64,000 nucleotides of DNA from Thinopyrum elongatum (lineage: Eukaryota > Streptophyta > Magnoliopsida > Poales > Poaceae). The position numbers were made by a program, and so were the translations under genes. The stretch lies in contig CM022299.1 in NCBI GenBank assembly GCA_011799875.1, forward strand, positions 337,240,447 to 337,304,446, given 5' to 3'. Shown piece after piece: positions 23,254 to 34,839 of the stretch. The notes under the pieces are model-generated. The model saw nothing but the letters and a program-made list of their open reading frames with translations, made no database searches and was not told the DNA's origin. Numbering within the stretch: the first letter of the stretch is position 1; the number at the start of each line of letters is the position of its first letter.

Positions 23254-25483
23254 CTGAGCCGCCGGTTCTTGCAGCTCCTGTTGAGAAAGAGCCTTTGCTT
23301 TTATATGTGGCTGCTAACAGTAGAGCCGTCAGCGTGGCCATTGTTGTAGAAAGGAAGGAAGCAGGCAAGGAATATCCGGTTCAAAGGCCGGCTTACTATG
23401 TCAGTGAGGTATTCATTGAGTCCAAGCAGAGGTACCCACATTGGCAGAAGCTAGTCTATGGAGTGTTCATGGCCAGTCACAAGTTGAAACATTATTTCCA
23501 GGGTCATCCCATTACTGTGGTCAGCTCTGCTCCTTTAGGGGATATTATTCAAAACCGAGAAGCCATAGGTCGGGTGGCCAAGTGGGCTATTGAGCTTGGT
23601 CCTCATGGGCTGAAGTATATGCCAAGCACAGCTATCAAGTCGCAGGCTCTTGTGGATTTTATCAACGATTGGACAGAATTGCAGACACTGGAGGAAAAAC
23701 CAGATAACACTTACTGGACGATTCACTTTGACAGGTCAAGGCAGCTCAAGGGCTCAGGGGCTGGAGTTATCTTGACTTCCCCACGAGGTGATAAGTTTTG
23801 TTATGTGCTACGATTAATGTTCCCTTGCACTAATAATGCATCTGAGTATGAGGCTCTGCTCCATGGACTTTGGGTGGCTAAAGAGATGAACTTAAGCAGG
23901 GTGAGGTGCTTTGGCGACTCAGATTTGGTGGCTCAGCAGGTCTCAGGAACTTGGGATTCTAAGGACCCACTTATGGTGGCTTATCACCAGGAGGTTGATA
24001 GTATTGCTGGCCATTTCAAAGGTTATCAGGTGGAACATGTTGATCGTAGAAAGAATGAGGCGGATGATGCTTTAAGACGGCTGGGATCTCAGCGTAAGCT
24101 GGTGCCACCCAATATTTTTCTTAACATATTGCATAACCCTTCAGTTAAGCTACCGACAGAAGAGGATCTTGCAGTCCCTGACCCGGAGGCACAATTGGTG
24201 GCGGCTCTTCATGCTATTCTAGATTGGACTGTTCCTTATTTGGGTTACATGACCCGGGGAGAGTTGCCTGAGGATGAAACTTCAGCCAGGCAAATAACCC
24301 GGAGGTATAAGTCGATGACCATTGTCAACGGCGAGTTGCACCAATGCAGTGTTACAAGTGTGTTCCAGCGCTGTGTTTCCCCCGAAGAAGGCCGTGAGAT
24401 TCTAAGAGAGATTCATGAAGGAGATTGTGGCCATCACGCCGGCTCTAAATCTCTCATGGCTAAGGCTTTTCGTCATCGGTTTTACTGGCTGACGGCTCAT
24501 GCTGATGCAGAAGACCTGGTTAGCAAGTGCGACGGTTGTCAGAAATTTTCCAGACGGGCTCATGTGCCGGCTCAAGAGTTGTGGATGATTCCAATTACTT
24601 GGTCGTTTGCAGTCTGGGGGCTGGATATGGTTGGACCTTTCAAGAGATCCAAGGACAAAAAGACCCACCTTTTGGTGGTGGTGGATAAGTTTACAAAGTG
24701 GGTTCAGGCAGAGCTGGTCAGCAAGTGTGATGCGGCAACAGCGGTTCAATTCATTAAAAAGGTGATCTTCTGCTTTGGCTACCTGCATAGTATCATAACT
24801 GATAATGGCACCAATCTGTCAAAGGGCGCTATGAAAGAATTCTGTCAACGAGAGCATATTCGTCTCGTTGTTTCATCAGTGGCTCACCCCAAGTCCAATG
24901 GTCAAGCTGAAAGGGCTAATCAAGAAATCTTGAGGGGCATCAAACCCCGGCTTATGGTCCCTTTGCAGAGGACGCCGGGTTGTTGGGTTGAGGAATTACC
25001 CTCAGTGCTTTGGAGTATAAATACCACCCCCAATAGATCAACGAGTTACACACCTTTCTTCATGGTTTACGGGGCAGAGGCGGTTCTCCCAAGTGACATC
25101 CGTCATGACTCGCCCTGTGTGGCGGCTTATGTTAAGCTGACAACGAAAAAGCACGTCAAGATTCTCTGGATATGTTGGATGAGGAATGTGACCTCGCGGC
25201 AGCTCGTTCGGCGATTTATCAGCAGGATCTGCGTCATTATCATAGCCGACGGGTTAAAACCCGGACATTTCAAGAAGGCGACTTGGTGCTCCGGCTCATC
25301 CACGATCAAACAGATATGCACAAGTTATCCCCACCTTGGGAAGGACCTTTTGTGGTCAGCAAAAACCGGAACAATGCGTCATATTATCTTATTGATGTTC
25401 GAGAACACAAGGACTCATGCACATCGGAGGAGGAGACCCGCCGGCCATGGAACATCGCTCATCTTCGGCCATATTACACTTGA
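23254..25483 (+). pseudogene. Gypsy-1 RNase H and integrase, frameshifted
   Basis: From about 23254 the new phase reads the RT connection and RNase H (IHFDRSRQLKGSGAG, where FDGS is usual; NNASEYEALLHGL). The integrase follows: zinc site CGHH...CDGCQKF near 24430-24540, then GLDMVGPF, ITDNGTN and SNGQAERANQE carrying the D, D and E. A second frameshift lies at about 25115-25175, after which LDEECDLAAARSAIYQQDL to HLRPYYT (ending 25483) completes the integrase C-terminus. The long uninterrupted frame in between shows decay is recent. It cannot make a full polyprotein. Confidence 0.88.
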
Positions 25484-25619
25484 GCCGCCAGCTCTGGCGT
25501 TGTACATACTTTCTTCAGTGTATATATCATGATCACTATAATAAAGCAGGCATCCCTGATAATTCAGGGCCTCTGTCATTTCATTTCTAAGTATTCGAGC
25601 CTTTATTATTTGTTCACAA

Positions 25620-25915
25620 GGCCACTTGGGGGTTTCTTGCTCATCGAGCGTTGCTTACCCTCTTGGTCCGGCTTACATGCCACCTCCTATGGTCACTTGG
25701 GGGCTTCCTACTCAATGAGCATAGCTATTCACACCCACTTGATCTGGTTTTCAAGCTGACTCATTGGTCACTTGGGGGCTTCCTGCTCACTGAGCATAGC
25801 TGTTCACACCCTCTTGATCCGGTTTCCAAGCCGTTTCATTGGTCACTTGGGGGCTTCCTGCTCACCGAGCATCGCTGCTCACACCCTCTTGATCCGGTTT
25901 CCAAGCCAAATTTGA
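25620..25915 (+). repeat. 75-bp tandem repeat downstream of Gypsy-1 integrase
   Basis: CACTTGGGGG recurs at 25623, 25694, 25769 and 25844, with each unit continuing TTCCTGCTCACTGAGCAT and a TTGATCCGGTTT tail. There are about four units of 71-75 bp. A second duplication of about 142 bp (CAGTTACTCTTTTCAATAAG) lies at about 25973 and 26115. Position 26180-26650 holds nothing coding. Confidence 0.85.
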
Positions 25916-26657
25916 GTTAAACCTGCCTGTTTGCAAGATGCTACTCCGCCAGGTGACCTGTCGAACTCTTGACAGTTACTCTTTTCAATAAGACCCTGAA
26001 CTAGTCAAGGTTAGAACGGCGGACTTTGTCACGAGAGGGCCGGCTCACAGAGAGCTAGGATAAACTCACCTGCGGTCGTAGTCTCTCCGCCATGTGGCCC
26101 GTTCGTACTCTTAACAGTTACTCTTTTCAATAAGACCCTGAACTAGTTAAGGTTAAAACGACGGATTTATGTCACGTGAGAGCCGGCTTGTGGGGTAAAA
26201 ACTGAATTTTTTCAAAAAACAGAATAGAGGTAGACTCTTCTGGACCTGTTAAGCCTCCGGCTTACAAACATATATCCTTACAGCATCATTATGATATTGG
26301 TCTACAGGTATGACTTCATATTTGAATAAATACTTCTGGGTTTTTTAAACCCGCCCTGGTTATAGACTTTAAGTCGCCAGAACATATCATATTGGATATT
26401 ATGACCCGCCCTAGCGTAAACCGCTAGGGCATATGTTGTTTACGGTGTGCAGGAACATTACAAAACAGATACGATATTCCCTGCAAAGCTCATCAGCAGT
26501 ACATAAACATACTTCAGCAGTTTTAAGGCTAATCATGCATGATGGTATGGCAGATCATTGTTTTTACTAGCCTATTACATGGCTCTTCAAAGCCTGAATA
26601 CTTAAGAGTTTTTTCACAAGGGAACACTACGTTGCAGTCTGAGAGCCGCATGTTGAA

Positions 26658-29600
26658 TCAGTTGTTCTGGTCTTGGCGAGTTAAAGCCTCCGGGTCATCC
26701 TGCGCCGGTTCTTCTTCTTCTCCCTCCGTCATCTGGAAGTCAGATGATGTCCAGTCGATTCCAGTTAAAGCGGTGAACTCGGCTTCATAGTCTATAAGGT
26801 TGGACGGATCAATATCAGGAGCAAAAGTGTGCTTACATATTGGAGGAATGAGCTCTACGATCTCATAAGCCGGCGCTTTCACTTTCTGGTTTTCATTGGT
26901 ATAAGCTGCCTGATACTTAGACAAGTCTGTCTCCTCAGCCAATTTTTTGGCCAGCGGGCGCATCTCTTTTACACATTTTGTGAAGTTGCTGGCATTGAAG
27001 GGAGACCCGTCTTCTTTGAAGCTCGGGCAGCCAGTGGCCAACTCCTCTGGGTCCAACTCCGCTTGCCAGGCTTTAGCCCGGCTTAAAGCAGTAATTGCGC
27101 TGGCTCGAGCTGTGGATCGCTTGATTGCTTCAATCCTTTTGGGCATGACAGATAACTTGTCTAATACATCCTTGATAAGTGCAGGGGGCTGTTTATTATG
27201 CTAGATAGCTGCTAGAGATCGATGTGTGCCTGTGTACAGCTGGTCCACCAGAGTGTACACCGCCTTGAGCTTTACCAACATATCTTGGCCGAGGTTAGTA
27301 CTCCTGGGGCCTGTTGAATACGTGCACAAATGAGTCACCGGGCGAGTTAAGGTCAAAAAGTGGAAGTGGGCAAAACATCCTGAGTTGCTTACCGAAGATT
27401 GCAGCTATCATCTGGGATATGCGGTGTTTTAAACCGGTCAATTCTGCAGCTGTTTCCTTCAAAGAAGATTCGGCAGTTTCTGCTCTTTGAACCAAAGCGG
27501 CCTTCTCTTTATCCTGGGCGGTTCTTTCTGTGGCAAACCCAGTTTTGAGCTTCTCGTTCTCTTCAAGACTAAGCTTGAGCTTGGAGTCATCTTCACGTGT
27601 CTCCACCTCTTGCCGCTCAAGCCGGGTTTTCAAATTGGCCCCTGGTTTTCGGCCTGGGTTAACGCACCTGCAAATAAGAGTTCAACTAAATTATATACAT
27701 ATTTTCCAAGACACAATTTATGGATAAGTCTCAAGCACGTTGCAAGCAAAGCACTTGACACTTGGGGGCTAATGTGTGCGGAAGTTCTTTTTCCACTTAT
27801 ATTTCTTTTGACCCGGTTCATCTTTATCAACATAAGCCGGCTCATGAGGGCTATAATTTGGAGTTCTTTCACAGTAATGAACCGGCTCATCTTTAGTAAG
27901 ATAAGCCGGCCCATGAGGGCTATGGTTTAAAGTTCCTTCCATATAAATGAACCGGCTCATCTTTGTCAAGATAAGCCGACCCATGAGGGCTACAACTCTG
28001 AAAGATTGAAGAAAGATATGGACAAAGTCTTAACTCTACTCAAAGTATCTTTTCCTACGAATAAGACTTGGGGGCTGGATGACTATATGTAAAGGAAACA
28101 AATGTTCATACCTCATATTTTTGGCGCAAGTTCTTGACCAAGTCTGCCTCCAGATCACGACCCGTGTGCAGCTGGCTCAGATAGCCAGAGTATAACTCGT
28201 TAACGCCCAAGTGTGAGTACTTGGCAACATTAAACATGTCCTTGTTCTTTTCAATCAGCTCTTCCTTGGTAGAGTGCTTGGCTAGAATGGTGGGATTCCC
28301 CGGTTCAGTATAGCCAGCACCAGTAATGACAACATCTTCTGCATCTCGCTGGGAAGGAGTTTCGTCAGCAGGTCTTATGGGACTTGGCGGTTTAGCACTG
28401 GATGGATCAACATGTATTGGGTCTACCGTGACTTCAGGAGTCTTTGGTGGCAGGTCATCAGCAGCAGCCTCAGAGTTGTGATGAGAAGCCTCAGATATGT
28501 TTTGCATTTTTGGTTCATTAACTTTGGGGTCTTCGGCCGGTTTATTAACCTTCAACTTTTTGCTGGGCTTGGCTATGCCACTGAAAATAAGACTTATGAA
28601 GAGGTTATTATGTCAGTTGGTAAAGTGTTAAAGCAAAGAAATTAATGATTCTCAACCAGGAGCAACTTTGAAGAGGGGAATATGAGTCCCAGTTGAGTCG
28701 CCGGAGGAGGAGTGAGAGGTTCCCTGATAGTTTGAGTCAGAAGGGTTAAGCGGTTGACGAATAAGACCCGCCTTTAGAAAAGATAAAGTTGGATTCTGTG
28801 GCACCTTGTTTCGGCGTTTCCGAGGAACCGGCTTGTCGGGTAAGCTGGAGGAAAGGTTTCCACAGCCGCTGGTCCGGGTTATGCGTCGATCTTCATGCTG
28901 TTGTTTCTTCAAAATAAAGTTTGGATCCAAGTAAGCTAAAGGGTGAGAAAAACTTACTTTTCGGCTCACTTGTCGAATTTTCTGTCTTGGCAAAGGCTCT
29001 GAGTCGGAGGAAAGGATAGTTACCTCTTCACCGTCTGCATGGCTGGCCTCCGCATCATCCTGACAGTAATCAGCGTCAATAAGATGTACAAAAAAGGAGC
29101 CAAGGGAGTCAAGTTCTACCTCCGACTCATCGTCGTTTAGTGTAAATAGCTCTGTGGTGTCTGTTTTCTTCTTAGCAGGCCTCTTGGGAGCCTTGCTCTT
29201 TACCCTGGCCTTTTTGGCCGGCTTGTCCTCAAGTTTCTTGCTCCAGAAAGGATCTTCAGCCTGAGGAAAACAAGTAATAGTAAGAAGGCAACAGATAAGA
29301 AGAAAGAATAAGATAGAAGTGAGCCTGAAGTACTTACAGCCGGAGCCGGGTTAAGGGTGCAAAAGGGATTCAACCCCGTCTTGCTACAAGTTGCCAAGCT
29401 CTCATTAAGCAGCGTCTTGGTTATCCTATTGATCTCGTCATCGTTCAGTCGCACTTGGCAGTAATGTTGTGGATCTTTGACGCCGCAGGTATATTCACAC
29501 ATTAAACCGGGCCGGCGGCTCAATGGTAAAATTCTCCAAGCGACCCAGCATCGGACTAAGTCAACTCCGGTTAACCCGTTGGCCATCAAGGCCCTCGTCT

Positions 29601-30225
29601 TTGAAAAGATGGGCATATACTTAGCCCATTCTTCGGTGCTAATCTGGTCTGGGAGGGGATGTCTTGAGCTAAGCCGGTTCTCACGGAAACCCGGTAGAGG
29701 ATTCTCATCAGCCGGAGATGTATCTTGGCAGTAAAACCAAGTTTGGTTCTAGTCCTTCAGATGGCTAGGAAGTGCGGCGGCAGGAAAGACAGCTTCTTTT
29801 CATCTCTGAATGGAAATTCCGCCAAGTTCTAAGCTGGGGCCGTCTGTGAACTCAGTTTGGCGGTTCAAATAATAAAATTCTCTGAACAAGTCCACAATGG
29901 GTTCCTGTTGAAGATATACTTCACAAAAGACTTAGAAATTGCAGATGTTGGAGACTGAATTGGGTCCAATGTCTTGCGGATGAAGTTGAAAGAAATGCAG
30001 CATGTCACGAAAAAAATTTGAGCCGGGTGGGGAAAAGCCCCGGAGCATGTGATCAGCAAATACTATGACCTCGCCTTCCTTTGGGGCGGGTATGGCCTCT
30101 TGACCCGGAGCTCTCTAGTGGATCACATTTTTGGCTGCTAAGACGCCTTCTTTAACATATTCATTGAGAGTTTCTTCCGTGACAGTGGAAACGACCCAGT
30201 TGCATGAAGTGACAATCTTGGTCAT
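26658..30225 (-). pseudogene. Gypsy-1 antisense spliced gene (PF04195-like), decayed
   Basis: A minus-strand gene lies between integrase and the 3' LTR. Exon 1 runs from ATG 30225 (MTKIVTSCNW) to a GTAAGT donor at 29337, and contains FFRDMLHFFQLHPQDIGPNS plus a VFCEVYL segment. This matches the 'putative gypsy type transposon' family as I know it. Four in-frame stops interrupt exon 1 (IH*RA, NF*VF, QR*KE, KD*NQ). Later coding blocks include about 28555-28112 (acidic/proline-rich, donor GAG|GTATGA), a coiled coil at about 27633-27295, and a last exon of about 27310-26658 with a TAG at 27201. Introns carry transposon-like AT-rich sequence. The function of the intact protein is unknown. Confidence 0.72.
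27810..27995. repeat. 69-bp tandem repeat in an intron of the Gypsy-1 antisense gene
   Basis: Three units contain CGGCTCATCTTT, AAGATAAGCCGG and CCATGAGGGCTA, spaced about 69 bp. They lie between the coiled-coil block and the 28112 donor, so they are intronic in the minus-strand gene. Confidence 0.7.
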
Positions 30226-30829
30226 TTTTGTTGATGAAAGAGCCTAGAGATGGAAATATTGCCGGGTCAAGATTATGATGTTAAGCCAGTCGATGATCAG
30301 AAAGCAAATGTATCATCCAAGATCAATTCGTGTGCAAAGAATATGTACTATGAAGATTGGCATGATTAAACCAGTAAGACACCGTTAGGTGATGCAGACA
30401 CTAAATATACACTGGTGGTTTAAAGGTTCAGAAATAAGCCGACAAGCGTTTAGCAGATTAAGAAAATTCAGTTAAGCCGCCCCCCATGGCAGTGATGGGA
30501 CGGTTATCTACAGATCTGAAGTGGAGTAAAATTTTGCTAAGTGCTGGATAAACAGGTTTTACAAGTTTCGCTTATGATTTTGGATCTATGGCCGTTCGGA
30601 AAATGAGAATAATTCATAAACCTAAAATCACGGTGGAAGGAAGGATTTGCAAAATAAGATTGAATCTTGGGCAGAAGGGGTATTTCTACAGTCAGAAGAT
30701 GGCGTTAAACTATTTTCGCGCGATGTCAGTGCCATTTCCAGATCCAGTTGAGCACTCTAGAAGGAAGCGTTGACGAACAGCGAAGAACGCCGATGAACGG
30801 CCGAAACCCTAATGCGGATTTAGTGTGAG

Positions 30830-31060
30830 GGGAGATGAGCGCTTACTGATGTTGAAGAACGGTGGAGGAGCACCGCGTTTTTCTGGTCCGTTCAGGTCGA
30901 TGCAGCGGCTGGAGCTGACGTCGCTGGGAAGACGGCGGCGGCGGAGCTCGGTTGCGGTGTTGTCAGGAGGAAGGAGACGAAGAGGAGGAGGCAGGGGTAA
31001 AAAGTAAAGAGGGGGGCCCCTGTCACTAGTTATAAGGAGATGACGAGATGGCATGTGCGG
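30830..31060 (-). promoter_or_regulatory. promoter and 5' leader exon of the Gypsy-1 antisense gene
   Basis: On the minus strand a TATA-like CTCCTTATAAC (about 31029-31039) is followed by a C-rich leader. The leader ends at a donor CATCA|GTAAGC (30847/30846). This would place an intron of about 600 bp in the 5' untranslated region before the ATG at 30225. The arrangement is inferred from composition and splice consensus. Confidence 0.45.
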
Positions 31061-31309
31061 GAATCGAGGAGGCAAAAATGATTCTGCTGGCGCCTTGATT
31101 TTCAGAAGGTCCATTAAGATAAAGATCCGTTAAGGTATCCCGAGTTTTGTGCAGAGTTAATGTGCATGATGTCATGGCGGGTTACCACGGTATGCTATCT
31201 GACATCATGGCGGGTTACAATAGGATGGAAAGAAATTGATAATGGAAAATTCTGCTAAGTCAAGTAGCGGAGATTGATGTGAACAAGTTCAAATCAACCT
31301 GGGGCCTAA

Positions 31310-31811
31310 TGTTGAGGATATAACTCCAAGGCATGACCCACCCAGGAGGGGCCGGGTCACACCGTTGGCGGCTTAAGGTGAGAAGGCCCAAGAAGACTGA
31401 AGGCCCAAGACCCGGAGGTGGCTTAAGGCCTGAAGGTGTGAAACGCCATGTAATGACTTGTTTTGTAAGGAAGGTTAAGTTAGAAACCGAGCTGGTCACA
31501 TTTGTGTGAGCCGGCCGGGACTCTGTAAGCCGCCGGGCATCGACCTGTATATAAAGGGGTGACCCGGCGGCGGGTGAACTTAAGAATCAACAAGTCGAGA
31601 GCTAGGTCAAGCATATTTGCTCCCTAGTAATCGAAACCCAAGCAATACAACTAAGAGCAGGACGTAGGCTTTTACCTCCTTGAGAGGGGTTGAACCTGGG
31701 TAAATTCCTTGTGTCCTTTGTCCCGTCCAACCCATCAAAGCTAACCTAAGTTGCGATGGCTCCACACCCAAGTCCTTTTTCTAGGACATCTGCCGTGACA
31801 AGTCCATGACA
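31310..31811 (+). repeat. 3' LTR of Gypsy-1, with polypurine tract
   Basis: It is 502 bp, starting TGTTGAGG and ending CCATGACA, and is about 95.6% identical to 18398-18899 by hand count. The purine-rich CCTGGGGCCTAA just before 31310 is the likely polypurine tract. Confidence 0.92.
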
Positions 31812-32000
31812 GTCCTCCTCTCGCATGTCTTGTCACCCCGCTGCCTTAGACGGCTTCGAGCGCAAGCTTGAGGAGCGCGCGGGGGCGTTCTTTTGGCCAA
31901 ACGATGGTGAGCCCATTCCCGTGCAACCACGTAGGTTCCCGCGCAAGCTTCCCGCCCGACTCGGTGAAATCCCCCAAAATCCCACTGCTTACCGGCCTGC

Positions 32001-32859
32001 TATATAAACCCTCACGGCCGGCGAGTCCTGCCTGGCATTTACCCCTCCCTCCCTGTAGCTTATCTCGTCTGCTTCTCCCACAATCGCCAATGGCACCGGT
32101 CCGTCGTCGTTGCGCAGCCACTCCACCATCATCAGAGGACAGCTCCAGTTGGGAGGCTACATCGCAACGGCGGCACAGTCCCCGGCGTAGTGTAGTGCGC
32201 GTGGCGTCCCTGTTGGGTGTGCGCGAAACACCCACCACACGCTCCGCCGCCGCTGCCCGTCGGCAGCTGTTGCCGACCGCCGTTACCGCCACCCCACCGT
32301 CTGCCGCCGTGGCTGCCACACCACCGTCGAAAGCCAGGGCCATCGCCCGCTCTGCCGCCACGGCTCGAAGGAGGGAGGTGGCTGTCGTGGCCGCCACCCC
32401 ACTGCCGACCACCATGGCCTTCATCCGCTCCGCCACCGCGGCCCTAAGGTGGGAGGTGGTGGTCATGGCCGATAACCCATCGTCGGCCGCCGTGGCCGCC
32501 AGCCCATCGTCGACCGCCGGGGTCATCACCAGCTCCGCCACCGCCGCCCGAAGGTGGGAGGCGGAGGTGGAGGCCTGCACGTGCATCAGCGACCTTGCGC
32601 GCTACATCGAGTTCCTGCGGGAGGAGGAGGAGCGCCTCGTCGAGCAAGCAAAGAGCCTTACCCTGTCGTGGTCGTAGCACACGCCGCCGCAGAGGCAAGG
32701 AATCAGGAGATCTACGAGGAGTCCCGCCGCTTCGAGAGGGGTCGTCTGGAGCGGCAGAGGGCGTTCGAGGTGAGCGTCACTGAAGGTGCAGCGGCGGCAG
32801 GCACCATATTGCAGTTGTCCAGCTCGTCGGTAGGCTCCTCCTCCTCTGCCTCTTACTGA
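32001..32859 (+). pseudogene. hypothetical Ala-rich/charged-helix protein with TATA box, frameshifted
   Basis: A TATA box (TATATAAA, 32001-32008) is followed by ATG 32090, reading MAPVRRRCAATPPSSEDSSS. The body is Ala/Thr/Val-rich repeats (AAVAATPPS and similar) and then a charged helix (ARYIEFLREEEERLVEQ). The frame ends at 32675-32677. A neighbouring frame carries on the helix (EARNQEIYEESRRFERGRLE) to TGA 32857, so a frameshift near 32650-32690 splits it. No family is recognised. It sits just right of Gypsy-1 as cargo of the CACTA-like element. Positions 31817-32000 are its promoter; 32860-33180 are AT-rich 3' flank. Confidence 0.45.
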
Positions 32860-33179
32860 GTGCGCTCGGCAGAGGAGAGGCTGCCGGAAGTAGTACAAAG
32901 CCCCTCCATAGTAGTAGTATTTAGGGGCTATTTTGTTCAGTTCATCTGACTATAGATGTGGTGGAACTGTACAACGTACTTAAAATTAGCTAGTATATAT
33001 AATTGAACTAGCTATTTTAGTACGTGGTTGGCAACAATTGGGGAAAAGTTTGGTCGGTTCAGCTATCGAGTTGAACTGTTTGTATAAAGAACGACCGCTT
33101 AATCTATGAATGAAACCTATGCTTAATTACTGAATTTTAGTTGCAAAAATTAGATAGTGCTAGTGATTTTTAGCTGCAT

Positions 33180-33300
33180 ATTTTGACAAATGGCAGTGTT
33201 ACAAGGTTGACAAAGGGCAATGTTACTAGATCAACAAATGTCAATCTTTCTAGTTTGACAAATGGCAATATACCCAATATGACAGATGCAAATCTTACCA
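33180..33300. repeat. short tandem repeat, about 28 bp unit
   Basis: TTGACAAATGGCAATGTTAC-like units recur about five times (TGACAAATGGCA, TGACAAAGGGCA, CAACAAATGTCA, TGACAAATGGCA, TGACAGATGCAA). Each differs slightly. No coding frame is maintained. Confidence 0.7.
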
Positions 33301-33334
33301 AATTGTCTGTACATGGTTGTACACGGGTCATCCG

Positions 33335-33660
33335 AAAAAACCGTTTGCGTTGAAGGGATGTACAAATCCTGCGTGCCAGATTTTCTCTTGGCTTAACGCC
33401 GAAGTCTCGCTTTGCATACCGTATTCAATCTGAACCATTTGCGTTGAAGAGATGCACAAATCCTGCTCGGCACATTTTCCATTGGCTTACTGGGGAAGTT
33501 GTCGGTTTGCATACGGGTGTTCTATCTAAAACGTTTGCGATCAAGAGCTGCACAAATCCTGCTCGGCACATTTTCCCTTGGCTTCCTGGGGAAGCTGTCG
33601 GTTTGCATACGGGTGTTCTATCTAAAACGTTTGTGATGAGTGTTCTATATTTAAAAACCA
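33335..33660. repeat. 96-bp tandem repeat, subterminal-like
   Basis: TTTGCGTTGAAG or TTTGCGATCAAG recurs at 33344, 33438 and 33534, and TTTGTGATGAG at 33630. Units contain CACAAATCCTGCTCGGCACA and GTTTGCATACGGGTGTTC. The AAACGTTTGCGAT core resembles the arrays at 16360-16830 and 55040-55560, which hints at an internal or older element end here. Confidence 0.75.
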
Positions 33661-33802
33661 TTGACGTTTTTTAAGAAAATCGTTTGATAAGTCTGTACAT
33701 TCAAAGAGAAAAATGTAAGTTCGTTCAAACCATATCTTTCATTCAGTCACACTTTGAATTTATATTCATATGATCGAGATACAGTATTGAACCCAAAAAA
33801 TA

Positions 33803-34409
33803 CTAATTCCGGCGACGGCGGAGGCGGCATGCTGCGCCGGCGTTCTCGTTGTCGTCCTCCGGGATGCCGTTGTTGAAGTCTTCAAGGCAGCACAAAATGT
33901 TCTTCACTTGGAAATCAAACATCATGTCGTCGCGCAGTTGACGGGTGGGGCGCGGGAGGATGGCAACTCGCGGCGCTGTGAGGTAGTGGTAGACGGTGGC
34001 ATCCGATGCCGCTGAGGAAGGCGCGCGCACGGGCACGGGCGCGGCGGGTGCAGGCAAATGCACGGGGACCGGCGCCACGGTGGGTGCAGCGGCGCGCACG
34101 GGCATGGGCACGGGCGCTGGCGCTGGCATGTACACGAGCTCGCGCGGGTCCGCGGAGACCTCTATGATGCCCGTGGCTTCCAGCTCTGTGATAGTGCTCG
34201 TCGACCAGCCCGTCAATGCTACGGGGATGATCGCTGGCGCGGGTGCGGGGATGGGAACTGGGACGGGCACGGGGGCAGCAACCGCCACGGCCATCTCGTT
34301 CAGGGCCATGTCCATGAGGCCCCATTCCTCCTTATTTTCTTATCACGCCCGGCTCGGAGTCGACTTCACCAAACTGGAAGACTAGTGGCAGATGATCCTT
34401 CTGCGCCAT
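33803..34409 (-). pseudogene. hypothetical Pro/Ala/Val-rich protein, frameshifted
   Basis: On the minus strand ATG 34409 reads MAQKDHLPLVFQFGEVDSEP and stops at TAA 34332. One phase over, from 34315, a 170-codon frame reads MDMALNEM, then PVPVPVPIPAPAPA repeats, and ends with FDFQVKNILCCLEDFNNGIP and a basic RLRRRRN tail. The two pieces probably formed one protein before a 1-nt shift near 34320. The low-complexity Pro-Ala-Val repeats and a conserved-looking C-terminal helix are all that can be said. Function is unknown. Positions 34410-34780 hold GC-rich 5' flank. Confidence 0.4.
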
Positions 34410-34839
34410 GGCGTTAGTGGAGGTCTGCGAGAGGGGAATGGGAGGAAACAGTAAGGCTACCTGTATTAATCAGCGCCTCGGGTGCCATTAATGGAGAGGA
34501 TGCAAGCAAGGCGAGCGGCCATGGAAGTCAAAGAGCTCGCTTCCCAGTGAGCCTGCACAGCATACAGCTCGCACGCTTCCCAGTGAGCCTGCGCGTTGGA
34601 GGATAGCTTGCATGCCTCTCGGTCAGCCTGCACAGCAGACTGCGCTCGCACGCTTCCCGTTCAGTCAAGCAGTTGTCCGCACGGCACCTCCTAGCCATTA
34701 AACAAGTGACGCGTGGCGTCACGTGAATGGTTAATAGAACGCACATGATTTAAATTATACAAAACGTTTGAGATGTTAAAGTGGAAGCTATTTGTTTCAA
34801 AATGCCTTTGTTGGTTGTTATTCAAGTGCACCTTCTCTC

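Larger units (their letters stand above)
18398..31811 (+). mobile_element. Gypsy-1: LTR retrotransposon (RIRE2/Tat-like), decayed, with antisense gene
   Basis: The element is 13,414 bp, bounded by 502-bp LTRs (18398-18899, 31310-31811) and a perfect target duplication GTCCT (18393-18397, 31812-31816). Order is LTR, primer site, gag, protease, RT, RNase H, integrase, 3' tandem repeats, minus-strand spliced gene, LTR. RT before integrase makes it Gypsy; the Gag and integrase style and the extra 3' gene suggest the Tat lineage. Coding frames carry six in-frame stops and two frameshifts. I count about 22 differences between the LTRs (4.4%), about 1.7 million years at the usual grass rate. Confidence 0.93.
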
